DNA of 64,000 nucleotides from Palaemon carinicauda (GCF_036898095.1 NC_090765.1:29644460-29708459); one strand, 5' to 3'. Positions 1-10,936 are shown, counted from the stretch's first letter. A program made the numbers and translations. Notes: a model not told the origin generated them from the sequence alone.

Positions 1-423
1 GTCCATACAGAGATGAAAACGACCTACTGCCCTCAAATAAATCTGTTTGCTTTTCCTTGTTCTCTGGTAGTGTCATGGCAAAATCCAGTGGTTCTCTGTT
101 TGTCATGTTTTAGATGACCGGAGAGCCTTATCAGTTTAAAACATACGGAACCATCCCAGCCCATAGGAATGGATGTCACTAATGCGTATAAAACTAAACT
201 TACAGCAGACTATATTTGCACCCACATTATTAACTATCCTTTTGAAAACGGACATCAAGTCGGTCTTACACATAGACGTGAATATTACTATGACATGAGT
301 TTTTATAGTTTTTATATGACATATTTGTTTTTGACGTTGTTAATAGTTTATATATGACATATCTATTTGGACGTTGTTACTGTTTTTAGAATGATTTATT
401 GTTAGTTTGTTCCCATCATTTAT

Positions 424-522
424 GTATTTCCTTATTTCCTTTCCTCACTGGGCTATTTTTCCCTATTGGAGCCCTTGGGCTTATAGCATCCTGCTTTTCT
501 AACTAGGGTTGTAGCTTGGCTA

Positions 523-574
<52 letters not shown>
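424..574 (+). repeat. TAA-tailed interspersed repeat, copy 1
   Basis: A roughly 110-bp block containing GGGCTATTTTTCCCT, GGGCTTATAGCATCCTGC and ACTAGGGTTGTAGCTTGG ends in a long (TAA)n tail. The same block recurs at 1311 (minus), 7774 and 12201. The oriented tail and variable 5' extent suggest a retroposed SINE-like or LINE 3'-end sequence. No A/B-box promoter was recognised. Confidence 0.8.
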
Positions 575-576
<2 letters not shown>

Positions 577-1310
577 TACTATCAGCGACCAGGCAATGCC
601 TTATTTTAATCAACCATTATTACTCGAAGTATTTTCTTGCATTCAACACTTATTGACAACATACTATTCAAAACGTTGTCTTCAGCCTCATGAGAGAACA
701 CGTTAAAAATCCTTTTGTTTATTAATGATGTAAAATACTGTACAGAAACCTACAATCTATAGTATGTATCGCATCAAACCCCTATTTTATCGTGCACGTG
801 TGATAATTATCGTACGGATGGCAACCCCGCAGGTCGGGGGTAGAGTCGTCACTCAAAGTCGCTCACGTTATTGTTATTGTTTGAATTCGTTACCATCATG
901 AGGGATGAGATGCGGTTGCTGGTCCTGCAGAGATGCCAGCATCCCATGTCACTGTGACGTCATTAATTTTAAGCTTGGTCTCCCTTGTGTATGAAATTTA
1001 TTTAAATTATTCAATTGTAACCTTTTTATAGTTTGATATCTAAGAAAAACGAATTATACATTCACGCTACAATAAACATACAAAGTCGTCAATCTACTGT
1101 AGAAGACCTCAAACAGTCCGACTCCAAAGGCATTATTGACTGATTGAGGCCATATACTGGCGTCCAGGGAACACAGATGACCTATAATGTATTATTTTTT
1201 TTCCATACAATTGTAATTACTAATTTTTGAAAATCATAGCTGAATTCTCATTGTTTTGACATATCTCTATTTTGATTATTAATATACCTAGGAGCGTGAA
1301 GGCAAGAGTG
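575..1310. other. Intergenic stretch without recognised feature
   Basis: AT-rich sequence with no convincing coding region. A G/C-richer island around 820-960 is not explained by any repeat I recognise. Confidence 0.5.
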
Positions 1311-1312
1311 AG

Positions 1313-1358
<46 letters not shown>

Positions 1359-1800
1359 GCCAAGCTACAACCCTAGTTGGAAAAGCAAGATGCCATAAGC
1401 CCAAGGGCTCCAACGGGGAAAAATAGCCCTGTGAGGCAAAGAGAAAAGGAAATAATCGAAATAAGAAGTAATGAAAAAATAAGAATAATTTTTAAAAAAT
1501 CTTTTTAAAAAATAAACAATATTAAAACAGATAATTCATACAAATTGTAAGAAAATGTTGTTATAGTAGAAATCATAAAGCATTGCAGATAAACATACAC
1601 CTAAAGAGAAAAGGAAAAAAATACACTCAATCCTACACAGTTTGCTCTTCCCCTGAACATCTGCTGTGAATGAATGGGTGGAATCAAGGTCCAGCGGCTG
1701 GAGCACAGAATGTCAGGACCCATTATAAATTGGGTAAATTTTGAGGGAAGCATCAGCATGACCACCTGAATTGGGAGGTTGTGATGGTTGGATCTATTTT
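1311..1800 (-). repeat. TAA-tailed interspersed repeat, long copy 2
   Basis: The (ATT)n run at about 1311-1358 followed by the reverse complement of the block described at 424 marks a minus-strand copy. Beyond the shared core it continues through an A-rich body into a segment around 1620-1790, so this copy appears longer at its 5' side than the other three. The outer boundary is uncertain. Confidence 0.7.
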
Positions 1801-1874
1801 ATAAAAGGCTTTTTTTATGAAGAGACATCTCGTGTATTTGATCAATGCTTAATTTAAGGAATTTGTTTTCTGCT

Positions 1875-1877
<3 letters not shown>

Positions 1878-1940
<63 letters not shown>
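1878..1940. repeat. (CT)n microsatellite
   Basis: Uninterrupted CT dinucleotides, about 31 units. Other long CT/GA tracts lie at 7111-7163, 7279-7328 and 9943-9978. Confidence 0.95.
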
Positions 1941-2223
1941 ATTTTATCATTCCGTTATACCTTGAATGATTTGTGATAAAAAGTTTCTTAATGTTGTTTT
2001 ACTTTTACTTTGGGCTTTACCTTTTTGTTATGGGTTACCTTTTACAGTTTAGGAAATCATACAGAACTGTATAGAGGACAGTTGAGCCTCGGTGGGTCAG
2101 GACGGGTAACCACCAAGTAGTGACAGCTGACAGGTACCATGCGCAATTGTGCATCAATTCCCCTCGAACAACTACTTGATTATGGCGTTTGGCCATTATA
2201 ACTTCATCCAAAATATGCTAGTT

Positions 2224-2225
<2 letters not shown>

Positions 2226-2261
<36 letters not shown>

Positions 2262-2389
2262 TATATATATTTTACTTATTGACGTCCTTCAACTATGTCT
2301 CACTTTTTATTGTACCCTGAAGAAGTGTATTAAAATGCACGAAAGCGCTTGGTACTAAAGCTTTTTATTATTTCCTACTGGCTTTTGCG

Positions 2390-2420
<31 letters not shown>

Positions 2421-2440
2421 ATATATATATATATTGTATA

Positions 2441-2482
<42 letters not shown>

Positions 2483-2500
2483 GTGTGTGTATGTATATAT
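2226..2500. repeat. (TA)n/(TG)n microsatellites flanking a ribozyme-like core
   Basis: TA tracts at about 2226-2260 and 2390-2495 surround a unique core at 2270-2388. The sequences just outside the tracts (about 2199-2225 and 2504-2532) are near inverted complements of one another, as if the tract-core-tract unit sits between inverted arms. Confidence 0.7.
2312..2354 (+). ncRNA. Hammerhead-ribozyme-like motif, probably from a Penelope-like element
   Basis: The order of parts matches a minimal hammerhead. Stem I is GTACC (2312-2316) with GGTAC (2350-2354). The core CTGAAGA (2317-2323) fits CUGANGA. Stem II is GTGTAT (2325-2330) with ATGCAC (2335-2340), closed by a TAAA loop. GAAA (2341-2344) is followed by a tiny palindromic stem III (GCGC) and a CTT cleavage triplet. 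Hammerheads with very short helix III are known from Penelope-like retroelements. One extra A after CTGAAGA leaves a bulge at the base of stem II, which may lower activity. No Penelope reverse transcriptase is visible nearby, so the element assignment is inference. Confidence 0.55.
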
Positions 2501-2528
2501 TCTAAACTAGCATATTTAGGAAGAAGTT

Positions 2529-3585
2529 ATAATTGATGGTGTGCACCAGCCAATATTGTGGAGAGCCCTGCGTTATTATGGAATTCCTCTTAAATATGTA
2601 AATTTGATTAAGTCTGTTCATGAACATAGCAAGTGCAAAGTTAATGTTAATGGAGTCTTATCAAATGAATTGACAGTGAACAACGGAGTACTCCAAGGGA
2701 ATGTGTTGTCGTCTCTGTTGTTTATCCTCCTCATGGATTTTGTAATGTGTAGAACAGTCAGAGATGGTGGAGAAGGATTGGTCTGGATAGGTGATAGGAA
2801 TTTAGCAGACCTAGAGTATTCTGGTGATGCTGTTCTTGTTAGCAGAACACCACAGGATTTGCATTGCTTGCTTACTAGAATGCATGAAATATCACACGAG
2901 GTTAAGCCAAAGATAAATAGAAGAAAGACATAGATGATGAGAATGGAGTATGCAATGGAAGATGAAATATCATTGGAAGGAGAAAGGATTAATGAGGTAG
3001 AATCATTCAAGTATTTATGAACTATGATCTCCAATACAGGGTCTTGAAAATTAGAGTTTAGTGGAAGATTGAAAAAAAGCAAATCAGACAATGGCTAGAT
3101 AAAGTAAAATTTGGAAATCAAATCGCCTGAAATTACAAATAAAAATCAGACTATATATCGGTTTAGTGAGATCAGTGTAACTATGGACATGAGACATGGT
3201 ATGACAATGAAACAATCTCCAATAGATTTAATAGATTTGAGAACAAAGCCATCAGAAGGATATTGGGAGTTAAATGGCAGGACCGGATTAGAAATGAAAC
3301 AATAAGAAAGATTACTCGGGTGCTATATGTGGATAAGATCATGATGAGGGGTAGATGGAGATGGTTTGGACATGCTCTTCGCACTCCCCATGAGAGATTA
3401 GTTCAGCTGGGCTCCACAAGGCACTAGAATAGTGGGAAGACCGAGGCCTACATGGCTAAGGACTGTGAAGTGCGAAGCAGGAGAGGATGAATGAGAAAGT
3501 AGTGATTTAAGAGCTCAATATATAGACGACTGGCGAAATCTAACTGAGGCCCTTTGTATCAATAGTCGTAGGAGGAGATGATGAT
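2529..3585 (+). pseudogene. LINE reverse-transcriptase fragment, 5'-truncated and broken
   Basis: The longest open piece (2541-2933) covers the palm region of a non-LTR reverse transcriptase. It has a DGVHQPILWRAL segment matching the usual KAYDxVxxxxLW region, a GVLQGNVLSSLLF block matching G(V/L)xQGxPLSPxLF, and LEYSGDAVLVS where the catalytic FADD is expected. The second-position residue is Ser and the first Asp is Gly, so the active site is destroyed. After a stop, decayed thumb and C-terminal segments continue in shifted frames to about 3585, including a GRPRPTW motif typical of LINE C-termini. The remnant runs directly into a (CA)n(TA)n tract, consistent with a microsatellite-like LINE tail. 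The clade was not assigned. Confidence 0.75.
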
Positions 3586-3601
3586 GATAATATATATAAA
3601 T

Positions 3602-3669
<68 letters not shown>

Positions 3670-3881
3670 TATATATATAAATCATGACAACTGACACGCG
3701 ATGAGCCAAAAATATATATTATACCCACGAGAGGAAAAATGAAAAAACTTGGTTATGGGTGACATCATCGGACCGATGACGTCACCAATAAAACGAGAAG
3801 TAAGTCTTTTCGCCGATGATGTCACCTATAAGAGGTGAAGCACGAACTCCAATCGAGTCTTTTCACTTTCCCCTTTGAAGC

Positions 3882-3962
<81 letters not shown>

Positions 3963-4103
3963 TCAGCTGTTACTAGTCCACTGCAGAACAAAGGCCTCAG
4001 GCATGTCCTTCCACTTACAGTGCACTTTCTTATTTCGTCAGTCCATCGTCTTCTCTTCCTTCCCTTGCTTAGTTTGCAATATCTAGGGACATATTCTGTT
4101 ATT

Positions 4104-4156
<53 letters not shown>

Positions 4157-4192
4157 GTATATATATGTTTATTATATATATATATCTATATA

Positions 4193-4279
<87 letters not shown>

Positions 4280-4665
4280 TTCTAATATTAAGTCTGAAGT
4301 AAACCCATGAAATTTGATTCACTTTACCAACGAATATTTTAAGCCAAAATTAGAGTCATATGTTATAAATGCTCTAAACCTGACCATGATTTAACCTTAT
4401 GCCTTTTAGGGAAAGCACTTATTATAGAATGGCAGTGAGACGCTGTTACGAGAGAATAGAAATGATCTCATGTAGGATGTACATTCGTGTGTGTGATGTC
4501 TTCCTGTTATTTAGGATTGATTGGTAAAATTACCTGTCATTTATTTATATATTTTGTAATTCTTGTTTTGTGAAAATGTCCTCCCTAGGAATTAAATAAT
4601 TATAATTTTACATGCTATATATTTAGAAATGTGAATAACAAAAAAAAAAAAAAAAAAAAAAAAAA
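3586..4665. repeat. Compound microsatellite cluster and poly-A run
   Basis: (CA)n(TA)n at about 3601-3665 and 3883-3960, a long (TA)n at 4108-4230, (TG)n at 4231-4276 and a run of about 26 A at 4640-4665. Apparent reading frames here encode only Ile-Tyr or His-Thr repeats and are not genes. The spacers have no recognised feature. Confidence 0.9.
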
Positions 4666-5045
4666 ACCGGTTACCAGATGCACTTTCGAGTTCTGATATT
4701 CTTGATTTAATGGGGATTGAAGTGTAGGTGTTAAAAGATACCAACATTTACGGGATAGTCTTACCTAATTGGCATTGTAATATTGAGAGGAGAAGAAAAA
4801 GAAATTGCTAAAACTGGGCCGAATTCTCCGTAGACCTGTAACTATTACTATAGTTGTGCGTTTTCTCTGATTTAAATTTGGATAAATGGCTTAGGAAACT
4901 CCCTAGTTGTCTTATTTCATTAAACTCTTCGTGTACAGTTGGAAACAGGATATCCTGGTGCACCTCGATCTGAGGAAGTGCACCCAGCCACAACCTTACT
5001 GCTCGGCTAGTTCCTGTGTTTAGCCCCTCCCTGCCAACTCTAACT
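4666..5045. other. No feature recognised
   Basis: Mixed-composition sequence without coding signal or recognised repeat; it abuts the fold-back element at 5046. Confidence 0.5.
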
Positions 5046-5313
5046 TAGGCTGGGAGCACACTAGCGACTCTGTGGCGCCACAAAGCCACAGCATCGTGTG
5101 GCGGGGATGTGGTCTCCCATAGGTTTCAATTGTTTTCAAGTTTAGCCGCGCAAACTAGCGACTGTGGCAAGCGACTGTGGCTCTCTGTCGCTCATCCCCG
5201 CCACAGGCGTGGTGTGGCTTTGAAAACAATGGAAACCTATGGGAGACCACATCCCCGCCACGCGATGCTGTGGCTTTGTGGCGCCACAGAGTCGCTAGTG
5301 TGCTCCGGGCCTA
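5046..5313. mobile_element. Fold-back (MITE-like) element
   Basis: A left arm (about 5046-5138) and right arm (about 5222-5313) are near-perfect inverted copies, about 90 bp each, around an 80-bp loop. The termini read TAGGCTGGGAGCACAC and, inverted, TAGGCCCGGAGCACAC. Arms this long with a small loop give a strong cruciform and define a non-autonomous fold-back transposon. The TA at both ends may be a 2-bp target duplication. The reading frame crossing it (5109-5486) is a by-product of the arms. Confidence 0.8.
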
Positions 5314-7106
5314 TCTTTCCCTACACTATCTGGCTACTCTCGCGAAGTACGAGAGTGACATGGTGTACTTCCTTGGACCGAGAAAGGTTGGGATTTGTGG
5401 TGGTTGTCAGAAACTCCTGTATCCAATTGTATATACATCTCGCCGACTGCATTATTTTGAGCTTCGCGATATTTCTCACTGATTAGTCTGTGCAAAGTTA
5501 AGTTTTATGCCAACGAAATTATTTCGGGGACGTTTTAAAAATGAGTAATATCTCAAAACAATGTTCTTACAAAACTCAAAAATTACCTTTCCAATAGTAT
5601 GCATTAAAGTTTTCTTCGTAACAGCTAATGTGCGTTAAATTTTAAGGACTAAGTACTAACGCCACGAAGAGGTTCCTTAGTGATTCATCGGTCTGTGTGA
5701 AATTACGTTTATGTTGAAGAATGCAGTTTGGTGTCATTCGAAAGCTGAATAGTTGTAATAAATTCCACATGTTCAAGGAGGTAATCTATTTAAGATATAA
5801 GGTCAAAATAACTGAGTTTAAGTTAGGTAACATAAAAATAATTATGCTTTGCCGTAAAGATTATAAATAAATAGATATGTAACTCTCTGTTTCATGTAAA
5901 ACTTATGATGATTGTTCTATACATTTGATATGTAATTTGTATAATATATTAGAATCTATGTAATCCATGTAAACAACATGGATACGATATATTGCTATTA
6001 TTCGTCTCAGTTTTTAGACACGTATTTTTTTTTTTTTTTTTAATTTATAACATGGTACCTAGAAAAAGGACGCATTTTATTTGGTTAAAAAAGGCCAGAA
6101 GTCCATCTCAGGCATCTTATCCCTTCCAATACATTCCCACACCTATAAGCAAAGACGGCCATATTTTTACTTACACTATCTAAGGATTATTTGTTACCCA
6201 CATCTGTTAACACACAGATACTATTGACCTTATCAAGTAACTTGATGGTTTATTCTGAAGATAATGTAGTTACTAGTTAATTATAATGGTAATGGTCGCA
6301 AACTTCTCCTTGTGCAGAGCAATTCCATTTACTCATTGTGGATCCTTTATCTCCAATTCTTATATCGAACTGACACAGCCGTAGAATTAGATTATAAAGG
6401 TGGACATACATTTCACATGTTAGGGTATTCAAATAAGACCCGTATCCCAATAAAAAATTTTATATTTGTCTTTTGTCGAAAACGTTGGGCATAAATTAGT
6501 CGTATTTCTACTCCTTAAGCCAAATGTATTTCCTGATACGCCATATTTAATGTTTTTCTTCATTCATAAATTTTTCAGGTATCTAGCCAATTTCATTCAA
6601 ATCCTATATTACTTGATCTAATTAACATTGTTTTGACTTTACAAAATAATTTTACTCCTCGATCTGCTGAGGTAAAAGTTATATACACTTAACGTATTAG
6701 CAGAAATTTTAAGCGATTGCTTCAAATTAACAGTGTTATATAATTAAAAGTTTGAAGCCCTTCAGAGAAGGACTAGCAAGCTCAATCCCTGTGAGACATA
6801 CAGCAACAACGGTTTAAGAATAAACTATCACCCTTCCCTGTCCTATAAAACACCTAGACTAGACTGTGCCCTGCCCCCTCTCCATTTCTAAGTCATAAGG
6901 TTTGGGAACAGTGGGATCGGAATAGTTGAGAGGGAGAGTGATTGCCAAAAGTAAATTTACTTTAGAATGTTTCTTGATAGGAAGTTTAATGAAGCCGTGT
7001 GAGTAAAAGGTGGGTGGAGAGGGACGTACCCAAAGTATTATACCTTCAAGGTTCGAAGAAAACCCAACACAAAGGAATCTTCAAAAACCCACATGACAGA
7101 TCAAAT

Positions 7107-7110
<4 letters not shown>
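5314..7110. other. Intergenic stretch without recognised gene
   Basis: AT-rich, with short spurious frames only. A poly-T run lies near 6024. No conserved protein segment or repeat from elsewhere in the window was recognised. Confidence 0.5.
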
Positions 7111-7166
<56 letters not shown>

Positions 7167-7275
7167 TCGACTTTGGAATAATGTTTTAATTTGTTACTCT
7201 TTCTTGAAGTGATCACATACGTGCAGAATTTGCACTAGACAGAAGCATGAAAATGATATACAGTAGATTAACTAT

Positions 7276-7328
<53 letters not shown>
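7111..7328. repeat. (CT)n and (GA)n microsatellite pair
   Basis: A CT tract at 7111-7163 and a GA tract at 7279-7328 lie about 115 bp apart and are complementary, so they could form an inverted-repeat hairpin. The short frames across them are artefacts. The region 7329-7773 beyond shows nothing recognisable. Confidence 0.85.
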
Positions 7329-7330
<2 letters not shown>

Positions 7331-7773
7331 GGATTATTAAATCTTAACCCCACATATTTAATATTTATGAGATTTTTTTTTCACAATGAGGGCATTATGA
7401 AGGGGTTTTATGAAGATATTTTACTATTAAATTACTCTTACAAATTATTATCATCCCATGTTATCATAGCAAGAACTTGAGGAATTTCATGCCATTGTGG
7501 GAAATTCATTCTTTTTTCTGCCTGAAATTCTTTCTTCGGGAATACAATTTATAACTTAATAAATGTTTATTTTTACTTGATATAACACTATATAATTTTT
7601 TCTTACTTTTCATAACTTTAGTGTTATCGTGATATATATTCCCGGGATATTTAATATGTTCCCTAGACATCAGTTGCATTAAATGCGAGACTTTCTTGAA
7701 TTTCCATTAAGAGTCCCATACATGCTTGAAATATTAAAAAATTATGAAATAAAAATGGCAGGTGTAGTGAAGA

Positions 7774-7888
7774 TTCCTTTCCTCACTGGGCTATTTTCCC
7801 TGTTGGGGCCCCTGGGCTTATAGCATCCTGCTTTTCCAACTAGGGTTGTAGCTTAGCATTTAATAATAATAATAATAATAATAATAAG
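7774..7888 (+). repeat. TAA-tailed interspersed repeat, copy 3
   Basis: Same core as at 424 (GGGCTTATAGCATCCTGC, AACTAGGGTTGTAGCTTAG), ending in a short (TAA)n. It is a 5'-short copy. The following 7889-8177 holds nothing recognised. Confidence 0.8.
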
Positions 7889-8177
7889 AGTGTCACGGCT
7901 GAGATGGTGTTTGCACGTGTTAAGGCTGGATGGTGGAGAGGGAGTGAGGAGGGTTTGCGAAGAACCTGTAAGGGGGAGATGATCGAGAGGGATGCAGTGA
8001 CTAAGATGTCGAGATAAGGTGGAGGTATGGAGGCATTGGAGAGGATGCACCAGGCAACCGACCCATTATTGTATGGATAACAATTGGAAAGAAGAAATAT
8101 GTTACTGTATTTCCGATGTGCCATATCATCTGGTATGTTGACCAATTTGAGTCTGACATATACTGTATGATGAACAT

Positions 8178-8379
8178 ATATCACAAGCACGCGTGATTTT
8201 AATTAATGTAAATATCACCCACGAATGGCATTTAATACCGAATTCTATCTTGGGAATATATATCCACTTGGAATTCATTTTATGGTAACAGCTTCTGGCC
8301 GGGTGGGGATTCGAACCACCACCTGTTCGGCTGGAAACTATGCCTGCAGTGACCATACCGACTGAGCTATCAGGAGAGA
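8178..8379 (-). mobile_element. tRNA-derived SINE, minus strand
   Basis: Read on the minus strand, the head contains an A-box (TAGCTCAGTCGGT, 8369-8357) and a B-box (GGTTCGAATCC, around 8316-8306) at tRNA spacing, followed by a non-tRNA body down to about 8178. The acceptor arms do not pair, so it is not a working tRNA gene but a SINE with an internal RNA polymerase III promoter. The 3' boundary is approximate. Confidence 0.75.
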
Positions 8380-8518
8380 CTATATATTGCACCTTATCTA
8401 TTGCACTTATTTATCACATTGCATAGTAATTCCTATCCATTAGTTACCCATCATCTGTGTTTCACCTATCCCACATATGGAATGCTCTCAACTACGTAGT
8501 TATTAATTGGAGAGAAGT

Positions 8519-8682
8519 ACATACATACATATACCAAAGGCACTTCCCCCAATTTTGGGGGGTAGCCGACATCAACAAGAAACAAAACAAAAAAGGGGAC
8601 CTCTACTCTCTACGTTCCTCCAGCCTAACCAGGGACCCAGCCGAGTTCAGTTGGTACTGCTAGGGTGCCACAGCCCAACCTC
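8519..8682 (-). mobile_element. LINE 3'-tail insertion with 9-bp target duplication
   Basis: This 164-bp segment matches the 3' end of the LINE at 37462-39031, including the hairpin-forming CCCCCAAAATTGGGGG, and ends in a TA-rich tail. It is flanked by the direct repeat GAGAGAAGT (8510-8518 and 8683-8691). It is therefore a severely 5'-truncated retroposed copy, and it independently confirms where that LINE ends. Confidence 0.85.
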
Positions 8683-8691
8683 GAGAGAAGT

Positions 8692-9770
8692 GATGCCCAG
8701 TTAATCATTTTGGGTGAAAGAGACGTGATACCCGGGTTCAGTCAGTGTGTTTAATCCTTACATCGCCATTCATTCTACGTGGGTATCATACATATTTTAT
8801 ATATAACCTTCTCTGCCTTCACGAGTAGTGATCACTCGTTTTTATTCTTGACTTCCATGTTAGGTAGCCTTGCTCATTCGACCCACAATTGATTTTAAAA
8901 GATTGTTTAAGGTAACTCGATTCCGAAGGAAAAACTTCATAAATATTTTTCAACACACAATTGAGGATAATAAATTCACTCATGATTAGCGTTGATTAGC
9001 AATAAATGCCACCAATAATCCAGGAAATAAAGGTTTTAACTGCTCCTAATTTAACTCTTTCTCTTCCTTTTCAGTCTTGTCTTTTTCATCTTCTTTCTAG
9101 GCTATGCCTATTCCCCCTCCTTTTATGCTTTCCCTTTTTTCTTTCCATCACCTGTTTCCATTCCTTTCTATTTTAGGTATCCTCTCAACTTCGCTTGTCT
9201 CTTATCAGTCTTCGTTTTTCTCCATCTTCGTGCTCTGCATCATTGACCAATGCAGTTATGACGTCATGTAATTTATACTTGATCCATTCATCTTTATGCC
9301 ACCTCCTCGATCGTTCCTTACTCTTTGGTTTTCTTTTTCCATCATTCTTCATTTTTACCTTATTTTCTCCCTCCATGTCCACCTATCCTGCTGTCTTCTC
9401 CTCTTATTTCTTCTCCATTTTATTCGTTTTAACAGTAAAGCAATTTTAATATTTCATTAAACTATCTTTATTTATTATAGAAAAAGAGCACAGTTTATTT
9501 GTGTTCTTTACTGTAAGTCATCCATTTCTTTCAATGACGTACTCCTTTAGGAGCGAACACCCATCCAACTGTGGTTCCCCATATCCTAGAATACTACTCT
9601 GCGAATTTCACGAATATGTTTAAGCTGAAGTTCTTATGAACCTTTGTTAACTAGAAGACAATACAGATCTTTGGTTAAGTTGAAAATGTTTCAAATTTCA
9701 AATGTTCTTAGATTATGAAGATTATAATGGCTGATCATATACTTACATACATATTTATACTGTATGTAAC
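8692..9770. other. Intergenic stretch without recognised gene
   Basis: T/C-rich from about 9050 to 9430, otherwise AT-rich. Open frames on both strands at 9185-9449 reflect low-complexity composition and match no family I know. Confidence 0.5.
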
Positions 9771-9938
9771 ACACACACACACATATATATACATACATAC
9801 ATACATACATACATACATACATACATACATACATACATACACATAGACTTGTGCTACACACGCGAATACTGTATATGCATGGGCCTGCACCAACACAGAG
9901 ATTATCCGTATCACTTATATATATATATATATATATAT

Positions 9939-9978
<40 letters not shown>
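9771..9978. repeat. (CATA)n, (TA)n and (GA)n microsatellites
   Basis: A tetranucleotide CATA/TACA array occupies about 9790-9842. A TA tract then runs straight into a GA tract at 9918-9978. The sequence between is unique. Confidence 0.95.
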
Positions 9979-9981
<3 letters not shown>

Positions 9982-10073
9982 GTCTGAATGCATTATCTGC
10001 ATATAAAGGAGAATGCGTTTACCAAGGCGCATATCCATGCGATCTCATGCTGATATATATATATATATATATA

Positions 10074-10801
10074 GGTGCTACTATAGCGTGAGGTCTACCG
10101 CCATATGTCGCCTACCCAGGTGGAGGGTGAGGTCTACCGCTTGACCAGCGTCCCAAAGGCCCACACCTAACCATCGAACATGTGAACTGCCCAAATCCAT
10201 CAAAAACGGGACCTGTCCATATAAAAGGAAGCAAATGGAGCTCCTAAATCAGTTTTTCCCTCGGCCCAAAAGAGATATCAATTGAGCGATCGTGGTTGGG
10301 CGCTAAAACGATGATTCTGAAGAGAATTCGAGGTGTTGGTCGTCAGCTGTTCCAGTCTCATCTTGATCATTTTTGCTGGAAGGTGATGAGAAAAAAATCT
10401 AATGATCTATTTGTGTCATTCTTAGAAGATGTACGAAGTCTATATCGCTAGATTAACCTGTTTGATGGAAGAAGAGTGTATCGCTAGAATAAATGTATGG
10501 AAATATATGATAACCTGTTTGATGTACGAAGAGTGTATCGCTAGAATAAATGTATGGAAATATATAATAACATGTTTGTTTTTACCTTTATTCCTTTTTT
10601 TTTAATTTAATTAGAAATCCAATGATCTATTTAAGTCATTTCTAAGATATGTTTAAATTAAGTGTTTATTGTTTAAACAAATGTATGAAATGTGTTTTAT
10701 CTATGAGGGACGAATAACTCAGCAGTAGACCTCACACTATAGTGCTAACGGGAGGTAGACCTCACGCTATAGTGTGGTAGACCTCACGCTATAGTAGCAC
10801 C
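10074..10801. mobile_element. 728-bp non-autonomous element with 26-bp terminal inverted repeats
   Basis: The left end GGTGCTACTATAGCGTGAGG continues to TCTACC and is repeated inverted at 10775-10801. Additional subterminal copies of GTAGACCTCACRCTATAG lie just inside the right end, and GGTGAGGTCTACCGC lies near the left. A 57-bp tandem duplication (10455-10568, with a third partial unit) lies in the body. It sits in a TA tract, so the flanking TATATATA is compatible with an 8-bp target duplication. The sister copy at 49989-50394 has the same terminal sequence pattern. No transposase is encoded. Confidence 0.85.
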
Positions 10802-10846
10802 TATATATATATATATATATACTGTATATATATATATATATATATA

Positions 10847-10936
10847 AAGGTTAAAGGTGTCTGGTTTCAGTTCTAGTTCCATCAGAATAGATAATCACCA
10901 GAACGTCAGCCGGGCAAGCCCAACCCCCACTGTGGT
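10847..10936 (-). mobile_element. 3' end of a SINE (same family as 28441-28662)
   Basis: The reverse complement matches about 90 bp of the SINE 3' half at 28570-28661, including GGGCTTGCCCGGCTGACGTT and the ACCTTTAACCTTT tail. Only the 3' half is present; the left side runs into a TA tract. Confidence 0.8.

Noticed and set aside
820..960. Promoter or CpG island for an upstream gene
   Set aside because: A slightly GC-richer stretch with a TGACGTCA-like site, but no transcript, exon or core promoter evidence.
3515..4322. Overlapping 60-96-codon frames on both strands
   Set aside because: They translate (TA)n, (CA)n and (TG)n microsatellites into Ile-Tyr, His-Thr and Val-Cys repeats and have no conserved sequence.
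5109..5486. 125-codon frame
   Set aside because: It is generated by the arms of the fold-back element and runs past its end; no protein resemblance.
8282..8379. Functional tRNA gene on the minus strand
   Set aside because: A- and B-boxes are present but the acceptor arms do not pair and the sequence continues into a SINE body.
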